This document shows, piece after piece, positions 9,254 to 16,063 of a stretch of DNA of 37,007 nucleotides. The stretch is from an uncultured Saprospiraceae bacterium (GTDB lineage: Bacteria > Bacteroidota > Bacteroidia > Chitinophagales > Saprospiraceae), in the NCBI GenBank assembly GCA_937929885.1, contig CALFUQ010000039.1, forward strand, positions 1 through 37,007, read 5' to 3'. Each line of letters begins with the position of its first letter. Positions within the stretch are counted from its first letter, which is position 1. The position numbers were made by a program, and so were the translations under genes. Below the pieces are notes generated by a model. It was given only the letters and a program-made list of their open reading frames with translations. It made no database searches and had not been told where the DNA came from.

Positions 9254-10005
9254 TACTCTTCCTCTTCTGAGGAATTTTGTATTTCTATTAATTCTTCGCT
9301 ATGTGGACCTTCTGAAGTCCCATTCATCTTCGGTGTTTCGCTTACTACTTCCATCTCTTCCCCATTCTCTTCAGTCTTTGCTTCAACTAATCCTTCATCT
9401 ACTCCCTCTGTTTCTGTTATTGCTTCTGTTTCTTTAACAACTTCAATCGGTGCTGGTTCACCAACTTCTGTTTCTGGCATTTCAAAATCCTTAGGTTTAG
9501 GTAAATCCTTGAGATCTTTGATCCCAAAGTAATCCATAAACTTCTCACTAGTCCCGTACAAGAGAGGCCTTCCTGGACCATCTGCTCTTCCTTGCATTTC
9601 TACAAGTTCTTTCTCCATCAACTTCTGTATGGTATAGTCACAACCTACCCCTCTGATAGACTCTAAATCTATTCTGGTTACTGGTTGTTTGTAAGCAATA
9701 ATTGCAAGCGTCTCTAATGCAGCTCTACTAAGTTTCTTCTTAGAAATGATTTTAAGATGTTCTCCTACAGTAGTATGAAAGGCACCTTTGGTCATGAATT
9801 GATAACCCTTACTGATAGGTACTATCTCAAATGCAAATTCTTCTGCTTTATATTTTTCTATCAAGCGATCTATAGAGGCGTTTATATCTTCCTCTGATAT
9901 GCTCTCATCAATCGCTCGCTGTATGCTCGACGTAATTTCACTTTCTGATATTGGTTGTCCAGAAGTGAATATTAAACTTTCTACATGTTGATCTATTAGC
10001 TCCAA
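9253..10005 (-). CDS. scpB: Segregation and condensation protein B
   Basis: ScpB is the kleisin-associated winged-helix subunit of the bacterial SMC-ScpAB condensin complex, which compacts and segregates the chromosome. The sequence shows the N-terminal winged helix (HVESLIFTSGQPIS at ~8-21) and the hallmark second one (SRAALETLAIIAYKQPVTR followed by IRGVGCDYTIQKLMEKELVE, about residues 93-140) with GRPLLYGTSEKFMDYFGI. The last ~65 residues are an acidic, Glu-rich low-complexity tail not needed for the fold. The start is TTG at 10005: the in-frame stop TAA lies only four codons upstream and no ATG is available, and starting here gives the usual ScpB N-terminus. It sits between a small membrane protein gene (41 bases upstream) and DUF2480 (1-base overlap). 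scpA and smc are not in the window. Confidence 0.93.
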   Translation of the reverse strand: MELIDQHVESLIFTSGQPISESEITSSIQRAIDESISEEDINASIDRLIEKYKAEEFAFEIVPISKGYQFMTKGAFHTTVGEHLKIISKKKLSRAALETLAIIAYKQPVTRIDLESIRGVGCDYTIQKLMEKELVEMQGRADGPGRPLLYGTSEKFMDYFGIKDLKDLPKPKDFEMPETEVGEPAPIEVVKETEAITETEGVDEGLVEAKTEENGEEMEVVSETPKMNGTSEGPHSEELIEIQNSSEEEE

Positions 10006-10046
10006 AATATCGATGTTTTAAAGGAGCAAAGGTAAGATTAAAGCAC

Positions 10047-10397
10047 CTAAGTGAGTAATACAAACAGCGTGATCCAGAAAAGAATTACCAACAATAAAAG
10101 GGCAAATCCCTGAACTACATATACCTGTTTATACTTTTTTCGTGCTTTGTTGAGTGGAGTATTTATCTTTTCATTAGATTTTAAGCCATAAGCCCATTGG
10201 TGTCCTTCCCTTTCTACTGTAAGTTCATAGAGTTCTTCACCAAGAAAAAATGAATAAGTTTTAGACTGCAGCACATGAAAGTCAATAATGATAACCTTAG
10301 TGTTAAGATAGACCATAAGGTGGCCAGTCTGCCCATGATAAAGACCAACTTTGTGTTTACCTTTATCGTCTAATATTATCCAACTGAATTGACTCAA
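10047..10397 (-). CDS. Hypothetical small membrane protein with C-terminal anchor
   Basis: I do not recognise this 116-residue protein. Residues 1-75 are soluble and beta-rich (SWIILDDKGKHKVGLYHGQTGHLMVYLN). They are followed by a basic stretch (LNKARKKYKQ) and one strongly hydrophobic C-terminal helix (about 93-115), which suggests a tail-anchored inner-membrane protein with its N-terminal domain in the cytoplasm. The start is TTG at 10397: a stop lies two codons upstream in frame and no ATG precedes the conserved-looking region. It reads towards scpB with a 41-base gap and probably shares its transcript. It is divergent from the DksA-like gene. Confidence 0.6.
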   Translation of the reverse strand: MSQFSWIILDDKGKHKVGLYHGQTGHLMVYLNTKVIIIDFHVLQSKTYSFFLGEELYELTVEREGHQWAYGLKSNEKINTPLNKARKKYKQVYVVQGFALLLLVILFWITLFVLLT

Positions 10398-10474
10398 GTG
10401 TTAAGGTGTTTAAAAGTTCTAAGGTGTTGAATTCTTCTATAAATTATTAAAAAAATAATCAAAACGCCCATAAT

Positions 10475-10810
10475 ATGACAAAAGAAGAGAGGGAAACGCT
10501 TAGGGGGCGACTAAAGGAACTGCTACAGAGCTCCCAAACTGAGATCAAGGAGCTAGAGCAGCTAACCCAGCCGATAAAACCTGAAAATTCTTTAGGGAGG
10601 ATATCTAGGATGGATGCTATTAATAATAAAAGCGTTGCAGAAGCGGCACTACGGAATAAAAAAAAGAAAATAGCTCAGATGAAAATGGCGCTATCTAGTA
10701 TAGATAAGGAAGAATTTGGAACTTGTGAGAATTGTAAAAGGCCTATTCAACCTGCAAGATTGATCTATATGCCCGAAAGTACTAAATGCGTGAATTGTGC
10801 TTCCAGGTAG
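10475..10810 (+). CDS. DksA/TraR family C4 zinc-finger protein
   Basis: This short (111-residue) member of the DksA/TraR family ends in a C4 zinc finger: C84, C87 (CENC) and C105, C108 (CVNC), with the family motif FGTCENCKRPI. An N-terminal helical region (about 3-80) probably forms a coiled-coil hairpin. DksA-type proteins enter the secondary channel of RNA polymerase and alter promoter response, often with ppGpp. Classic DksA carries two acidic residues at the coiled-coil tip; here only one aspartate (RMDAI, D47) is near that place. It may therefore act differently from DksA, as many short TraR-like proteins do. ATG start at 10475. It is a single gene, divergent from the small membrane protein, with a hairpin just after its stop. 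Confidence 0.88.
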   Translation: MTKEERETLRGRLKELLQSSQTEIKELEQLTQPIKPENSLGRISRMDAINNKSVAEAALRNKKKKIAQMKMALSSIDKEEFGTCENCKRPIQPARLIYMPESTKCVNCASR

Positions 10811-10820
10811 CAATAAGTAT

Positions 10821-10857
10821 AAAAAAGAACAGGGTCCATGCAAAAGCAGAACCCTGT
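10821..10857 (-). terminator. Terminator-like hairpin oriented to the minus strand
   Basis: A 7-bp perfect stem (ACAGGGT at 10829-10835, ACCCTGT at 10851-10857) is followed on the minus strand by a T-rich run (TTCTTTTTT). On the plus strand, where it follows the DksA-like gene, there is no T-run. It would therefore stop minus-strand transcription best, yet no minus-strand gene lies immediately upstream of it. It may still serve the plus-strand gene as a processing or stability hairpin. Confidence 0.6.
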
Positions 10858-11065
10858 ATAACCCCAAAAAACCAATTGAAAACATTTAATTCTAAGCCTC
10901 TAAGGACTTAAGGTCTTAATCGATCTACTAGAAACTAAATCCTATAAGGGCGATTAATCCTATTTTGATACTCTTAAGACGCACTTTTATCGATAGGACA
11001 CATATTTTGAAAAAAAAAATGAAAAAAATCTCAATTTTATTATTAACTAACTGATAATCAGACAC

Positions 11066-12439
11066 TTGGCAAAAGTTAAAACTATATTTTATTGTTCTAA
11101 TTGTGGTGTTTCATCGCCAAAATGGGTTGGAAAATGCCAATCATGTAACGAATGGAATACCTATCATGAAGAGGTAGTGACCAAGGAAACTAAGCAAGAA
11201 TCCAAGAATAAAGCATGGAAAGATAATGGTGAAGATAGGGCCAGGCTACAGAAGCTTAGTGAAGTACAAGCTGGCAATAATCAGAGACTTGTAACTCACG
11301 ATCAAGAGATTAATAGAGTTTTAGGAGGAGGAATAGTCTTAGGGAGTTTAATATTAATAGGCGGGCAACCTGGTATTGGTAAGTCTACTCTACTCTTGCA
11401 ACTTACTACGCACATCAATAAAAAGGTGCTTTATATATCTGGCGAAGAAAGCGAAGAGCAAATTAAGATGAGAGCTGATCGATTAGGTAAGTCGAACCCC
11501 GAAAGCTATATCTACACAGAGACTAACATTGTAAAAATTCTAAAGCAGGCTAAAAAACTACAGCCTGATATTTTGATTATCGACTCTATACAAACAGTCT
11601 CGAGCCCTTTTATAGAATCAACTCCTGGCACGGTATCTCAAGTCCGAGAGTGTACTGGTGAGTTGCAGCGTTTTGCTAAGGAGACTAAGATTCCTGTTTT
11701 TATAATTGGGCATATAACTAAGGAAGGAAATATTGCAGGTCCTAAATTATTAGAGCACATAGTAGATGTCGTACTACAGTTTGAAGGTGATCAAAACTAC
11801 TCTTACAGAATAATCCGTACCCTTAAAAATAGATTTGGCTCTACTGATGAGATCGGTATCTATGAAATGCAAGTGAGCGGCTTGAGAGAAGTATCTAACC
11901 CTTCCGAACTGCTACTCTCCCAAACAGAAGAGCAACTTAGTGGAAGTGCAGTATCAGCAACTATAGAAGGATTACGCCCGATGCTCATAGAGACTCAGGC
12001 ACTTGTTACTCCTGCTATCTATGGAACTCCACAGCGAAGCGCTACGGGATTTGACTTGCGTAGGTTGAGCATGCTATTAGCTGTTCTCGAGAAACGATGC
12101 GGATTACCTTTTGGTCAGAATGATGTTTTCCTAAATATAGCAGGAGGAATCAAAGTATCAGATCCATCTATCGACCTGGCAATCATCAGTTCTTTAATCT
12201 CGTCTCTAGAAGATATCTATATCGATAAGAAAATATGCTTTGCTGGAGAAGTAGGGCTTTCTGGAGAAATCAGAGCAGTATCGAGAATAGAACAACGCAT
12301 CCAAGAGGCTGATAGATTAGGATTTGAGCAGATATTTATATCAAAGTATAACAGCAAGGGGTTAAATCCATCTAATTATAAACTAGAAATCAAGACAGTT
12401 GTTAAGATAGAAGATATCCTAGAATCTGTCTTCTCATGA
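11066..12439 (+). CDS. radA: DNA repair protein RadA (Sms)
   Basis: RadA is a RecA-like hexameric ATPase that drives branch migration and processing of recombination intermediates. All domains are present in 457 residues: the N-terminal C4 zinc finger (C10, C13, C24, C27), the ATPase core with Walker A (GGQPGIGKST, 99-108), the RadA-specific KNRFGS motif (253-258), and the C-terminal Lon-protease-like domain (about 285-455). The start is TTG at 11066: the in-frame stop TAA at 11048 leaves no ATG, and this gives the family's usual beginning, MAKVKT. No purine-rich ribosome binding site is visible. The gene's last four bases overlap the next start (ATGA), so it heads an operon with a DCC-family protein and a DinB-like protein. 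Confidence 0.96.
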   Translation: MAKVKTIFYCSNCGVSSPKWVGKCQSCNEWNTYHEEVVTKETKQESKNKAWKDNGEDRARLQKLSEVQAGNNQRLVTHDQEINRVLGGGIVLGSLILIGGQPGIGKSTLLLQLTTHINKKVLYISGEESEEQIKMRADRLGKSNPESYIYTETNIVKILKQAKKLQPDILIIDSIQTVSSPFIESTPGTVSQVRECTGELQRFAKETKIPVFIIGHITKEGNIAGPKLLEHIVDVVLQFEGDQNYSYRIIRTLKNRFGSTDEIGIYEMQVSGLREVSNPSELLLSQTEEQLSGSAVSATIEGLRPMLIETQALVTPAIYGTPQRSATGFDLRRLSMLLAVLEKRCGLPFGQNDVFLNIAGGIKVSDPSIDLAIISSLISSLEDIYIDKKICFAGEVGLSGEIRAVSRIEQRIQEADRLGFEQIFISKYNSKGLNPSNYKLEIKTVVKIEDILESVFS

Positions 12440-12864
12440 AAACACTAGACGAAATAAAAAAAATCTCAACAAAGCATCCTGTAATGTTCTTTGATGGAGA
12501 ATGTATATTTTGTTCTAAGGCGGTCCAATTTTTTGTTGATATAGATAAAGCACAAAAAATCAGATATGCTACTCTGCAATCAGAAGAAGGCAAATTAGTT
12601 CGTGAAGAGTTTGGAATCAGTGACAATCTAGAGAGTGTAGTCCTTATCGATAAAGCTAAATTTTACGAAAAATCTGATGTGACATTTCAAGTATTCAAAT
12701 CTTTAGGGCAGCCTTGGAGAGCAATGTCTATTTTCCGATTTATCCCTCGTATAATCAGAAATTTCTTTTATAACCTAATTGCAAAGAACAGATATAAAAT
12801 TTACGGAAAGCATGATCAGTGTATAATCCCAGATGCTAACCAAAAACATCTATTTATAAACTAA
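12436..12864 (+). CDS. Thiol-disulfide oxidoreductase DCC family protein (DUF393, YuxK-like)
   Basis: A 142-residue thioredoxin-fold protein of the DCC family. The signature is D20-G21-E22-C23-x-x-C26 (FDGECIFC), a CxxC redox pair at the start of the first helix. It is followed by RYATLQSEEGK and a C-terminal region (RIIRNFFYNLIAKNRYKIYGKHDQCIIP) typical of the family. The role is presumed to be thiol-disulfide exchange in the cytoplasm; physiological partners are not known. Its ATG overlaps the radA stop by four bases and the DinB-like gene follows 8 bases later, so the three are very probably co-transcribed. There is no signal peptide. Confidence 0.9.
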   Translation: MKTLDEIKKISTKHPVMFFDGECIFCSKAVQFFVDIDKAQKIRYATLQSEEGKLVREEFGISDNLESVVLIDKAKFYEKSDVTFQVFKSLGQPWRAMSIFRFIPRIIRNFFYNLIAKNRYKIYGKHDQCIIPDANQKHLFIN

Positions 12865-12872
12865 CTAATAGA

Positions 12873-13385
12873 ATGAACGAACAAACTATCTCCCAACTCA
12901 ATGAAAATACCCAAGCACTAATAGACTTCGTCATTTCTATTGATAATGAAAAAGCATTAATAACTCCTCCTTCTGGGAAATGGAGTATTATCCAAATATG
13001 TGATCATCTGATGAGTGTTGATTTTGGCATATTTAGTTTGATGTCTTTAGAAGGTGCTCAAGCAGATCAAGACAGGGAGAGTAAGAAAGCAGTGATTAAT
13101 GAAGTAGGAATTAATCGAGACAAAAAATATACTTCACCTCCACCTCTTGAACCAAAAGGCAAAACAGATACACTCGAAAAATTCAAGACAAAATTCCCAT
13201 CGTTACGAAGTAAAATGTGCGCAGCCATAGCTGATAAAGACATCTCTCGAGTATGCGATAAATTTTCTCATTTCGTTCTAGGGGAGTTTACTTTTGAAGA
13301 GTGGATATACTTTAGTATACAACATACAAATCGTCATAAGTTGCAGATGGAGGAGGTACTAAGCGAGTTGAGTCACCAAGGTTGA
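12873..13385 (+). CDS. DinB superfamily protein (putative metal-dependent hydrolase or thiol transferase)
   Basis: This 170-residue four-helix-bundle protein belongs to the DinB/YfiT-like superfamily. The three metal-ligand histidines are in the usual places: H45 in WSIIQICDHLMS, and H151 and H155 in the C-terminal helix (SIQHTNRHKLQMEEVL). The superfamily includes bacillithiol S-transferases and hydrolases of unknown substrate; despite the name it is unrelated to DNA polymerase IV. It is the last gene of the radA unit, 8 bases after the DCC gene. Pairing with a CxxC protein would fit thiol chemistry, but that is an inference from position. Confidence 0.85.
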   Translation: MNEQTISQLNENTQALIDFVISIDNEKALITPPSGKWSIIQICDHLMSVDFGIFSLMSLEGAQADQDRESKKAVINEVGINRDKKYTSPPPLEPKGKTDTLEKFKTKFPSLRSKMCAAIADKDISRVCDKFSHFVLGEFTFEEWIYFSIQHTNRHKLQMEEVLSELSHQG

Positions 13386-13395
13386 TAGATATGAG

Positions 13396-13556
13396 CTATC
13401 CTTTTGCAGCTGAAGCGCCTTTAATTGATGATTTAATTTCAAAATTAATTCCATCAGGAGACCATTGAATAGTATTTTTTTCTGGACCATTTGCTGTGAT
13501 TAAGCTTGAGTACTAGTGGCATAATCTTTGGCATTAACTAGAATATAAGTATTGAT
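13396..13556 (-). pseudogene. Degraded 3' coding remnant, frameshifted
   Basis: Downstream of the MG2-plug gene, the minus strand reads as protein in two pieces. From 13556 one frame gives TYILVNAKDYATSTQA and then a stop. The frame shifted by one base continues with LITANGPEKNTIQWSPDGIN then FEIKSSIKGA, ending at a TAG at 13396-13398. Neither piece has a start codon of its own. The composition and the smooth continuation across the shift suggest the decayed 3' end of a former gene rather than chance. I cannot name the parent family. The first piece happens to be in frame with the stop of the upstream gene. Confidence 0.4.
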
Positions 13557-16046
13557 TTATTGATAGGCGACCACAAACTTTTCATAATGAATAAATGGGA
13601 ATCCACTATCAGTAATACCTTCTACTTTTACTAAATAACTACCACCCTTATCACCAGTGTAAAAAGATAACTGCTTCAGTTTTTTGCCTATGCGTATCAT
13701 TGGTTCCCAGTATAGCGTAGTCTTTAGATTAGGTTGCTGATGAGATATCGATTTCTTACTATAGTCCAGCGAGTAAAATTCTCGAGCATTATAGATTCCT
13801 GGCAGCTGTATGTTTAAGCTTCCCTTCACTCTTTGTTTTGTACCGTCACTCTTGCTCATCTCTCCCGGGTTCTTCGTTATTACGTTTATAATGCCACCCG
13901 CACCGCGTTCTCCATATATTGAAGTGGCAGATAGTCCTTTTATGACATCTATCACCATAACGTTTTGTACATCTATGTTCTCAACCATCTCTGCACGAAT
14001 CTCAAACCCATCAAGCATTACTGTAGCAGGTATTTCGCCATCCTTGATATTCGCAGTTTCTCTTAGAATGAAATTACCTCCATTAATCCTTACGCCTGGA
14101 ACACGACCCCTGACCATCTGAAAAATATTCTGGTAGATAGAACCTCCACCTGGTAAATCATCAACAAATATTTTTTGAGAAGAAGGAGTATAAAACATTC
14201 CTCTACTTTTCATTTCAGTTTCGAGAGTTTTTAGTTTGACTTCTTCTTTTGTCTTTCTTATTCCCTTGATTGTTACCTCTTCTAAATCGATTGACCACTC
14301 AGGGTGATAGAGATAATCGATCCTTTTTATTTCTTTAAACTCTTTTGCTAGTTCACTTATGATTACATCTTGATCGACTTGATTTTTAATAGTCGTCGTT
14401 GGATCATACACTAGATCATTTAACTTCAGTATTTCGATATCAACATTATCATTTCCTGTTCTTTTTGCTTCTCCCTTTTTGAGTTTCTTTTTCTTTTTGC
14501 CGTCATGGATATTTGCTTGTATCAGTACATCCGTTGTATCGCTAAACTCCATTCCCTTAAAATAAAAAATACCATCTTCATCAGTAGTGATGTTAGTACT
14601 CGTGAAGTCTGACTTTGATAAAACAGAAAGGAATACATCTGCCTTTACAGTTTCATCTTTGTTATGCTTGCGTACCACGCCTATCAGTGGAATATCTTCT
14701 GCGGTGGCAAACTCCATCTGTGGCAAGTTATTATCCTTCACATCTTGCCATGTAAATCGCCTCCAACCTTGAGTTAGCATCAATAGGTCAATAAGAAAAT
14801 TTGACTTAGTATCATCTGCGATAAAATATTGATTTACATTATCAACTCGGCCAACTAAATCTGACTGTAGTAATAAATAATTAACAATACTCAAGTCATT
14901 GTTTCCTCTTGGGATTACATCTTCGTTATACACGCTTACTGAGAGTGATGATGGAATTATCTTATTCCCTTGAGTCGGTTGTACATCAAGTGTAATCTTC
15001 TCTCGCTGACCGTAATTTGAGCTTTCCATCTCAATACCAACATTTACACTTTCATCAGGATTTTTATTAAATGCCAATCGCTCACACACTGGTCTATTTT
15101 TATTATCAAACAAGGTAAAGTGCAATATGCCTGAAGGAATTTGACCCCTCGGCAACTTTAATTGTTGGCTAGATTCGGATCCAAATTTTTGATCTAAGAA
15201 AAGTTGACCTCGCACATGTCCTAATAGAGTCGCTCCATCTAATTGCTTCTTTGTATTTGACGAGATAGTTACAACTAAATGATCTTTACTTCTCCCATTG
15301 ACATTGATAGTGTACCCATCATCAAGAATTGCGGGTAATGCGACTTTCTTAACAAAGCCATCATACATTATCTTGGCTGAGTAGACTTCATTTTGTTTAG
15401 GAGTAAACTCTATTACACCTATTCCTTCATTGTATGATTTAAATGTTTTTATTTCATTGCCAGATTGATCTACTAGTACCCCTGAATAATCGAGATTATC
15501 TCCTTCAACACTTTGGACTTTTACAGCAACTTTATTATTAAGTCCCCTAACTAACTCTCCACCTTCTGGAAAAAACTGTACAACTATATCTTTTGCTTGA
15601 TCATCTAGGTTTTCAGATTTATAATCTAAACTATCACTGAAAACAGTAATTGATTTTTGAAACAAATAAGCTTGTGAAAAATTACGCTGGTACTGTGTAT
15701 ACGCTCTTAATAAATAATTTCCTGCCTTATCACTATAACTAGTAGGAATCTCAAAACTTGCTAGTCCCTGGTCAATTTTAAGTAGATAGTTTTTTAATAT
15801 TTCTCCATCATCATTAAGCAAGTCGACATGGACAATCGGACTCGCATCAAAAAACTGATGCGTGCGACCATCTACGAATACCGCTTGACACCAGATGGTA
15901 TCCCCTAATAAGTAGAAAGGTTTATCGTGATTAATATATATCTTTTCTATATGATGTGAAGATTGATAATCATCAAATTTTTCAGATAAAGATTGACCTA
16001 AAAGGCATTGAGAAAAAAGTACAAAAAGAAAAATTCTGATAATCAA
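13557..16046 (-). CDS. Exported MG2-domain protein with TonB-receptor plug domain but no beta-barrel
   Basis: An 829-residue exported protein with signal peptide 1-18 (cleavage after LLGQ). Residues ~30-130 are an MG2-type macroglobulin domain (IEKIYINHDKPFYLLGDTIW is typical), followed by further beta-sandwich domains to ~430. A carboxypeptidase-regulatory-like segment (about 455-515, DGIFYFKGMEF) comes next. At about 625-725 is a TonB-dependent-receptor plug (LPGGGSIYQNIFQMVRGRVP, then VMLDGFEI, then GERGAGGIINVITK). The ~100 residues after the plug are far too few for a 22-strand barrel, so it is not a transporter by itself. Such proteins are frequent in Bacteroidota, with no firmly established role. 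The start is TTG at 16046, which gives the signal peptide directly; no ATG is nearby. It follows the large metalloprotease gene by 17 bases and is probably co-transcribed. Confidence 0.85.
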   Translation of the reverse strand: MIIRIFLFVLFSQCLLGQSLSEKFDDYQSSHHIEKIYINHDKPFYLLGDTIWCQAVFVDGRTHQFFDASPIVHVDLLNDDGEILKNYLLKIDQGLASFEIPTSYSDKAGNYLLRAYTQYQRNFSQAYLFQKSITVFSDSLDYKSENLDDQAKDIVVQFFPEGGELVRGLNNKVAVKVQSVEGDNLDYSGVLVDQSGNEIKTFKSYNEGIGVIEFTPKQNEVYSAKIMYDGFVKKVALPAILDDGYTINVNGRSKDHLVVTISSNTKKQLDGATLLGHVRGQLFLDQKFGSESSQQLKLPRGQIPSGILHFTLFDNKNRPVCERLAFNKNPDESVNVGIEMESSNYGQREKITLDVQPTQGNKIIPSSLSVSVYNEDVIPRGNNDLSIVNYLLLQSDLVGRVDNVNQYFIADDTKSNFLIDLLMLTQGWRRFTWQDVKDNNLPQMEFATAEDIPLIGVVRKHNKDETVKADVFLSVLSKSDFTSTNITTDEDGIFYFKGMEFSDTTDVLIQANIHDGKKKKKLKKGEAKRTGNDNVDIEILKLNDLVYDPTTTIKNQVDQDVIISELAKEFKEIKRIDYLYHPEWSIDLEEVTIKGIRKTKEEVKLKTLETEMKSRGMFYTPSSQKIFVDDLPGGGSIYQNIFQMVRGRVPGVRINGGNFILRETANIKDGEIPATVMLDGFEIRAEMVENIDVQNVMVIDVIKGLSATSIYGERGAGGIINVITKNPGEMSKSDGTKQRVKGSLNIQLPGIYNAREFYSLDYSKKSISHQQPNLKTTLYWEPMIRIGKKLKQLSFYTGDKGGSYLVKVEGITDSGFPFIHYEKFVVAYQ

Positions 16047-16063
16047 ATTTTGATAAATTAGGT

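Noticed and set aside
10691-10885. Minus-strand open frame of 64 codons overlapping the DksA-like gene end
   Set aside because: It runs through the conserved zinc-finger codons in antisense and reads across the hairpin; no coding character. The idea of a minus-strand RNA there is kept as a finding, not as a protein.
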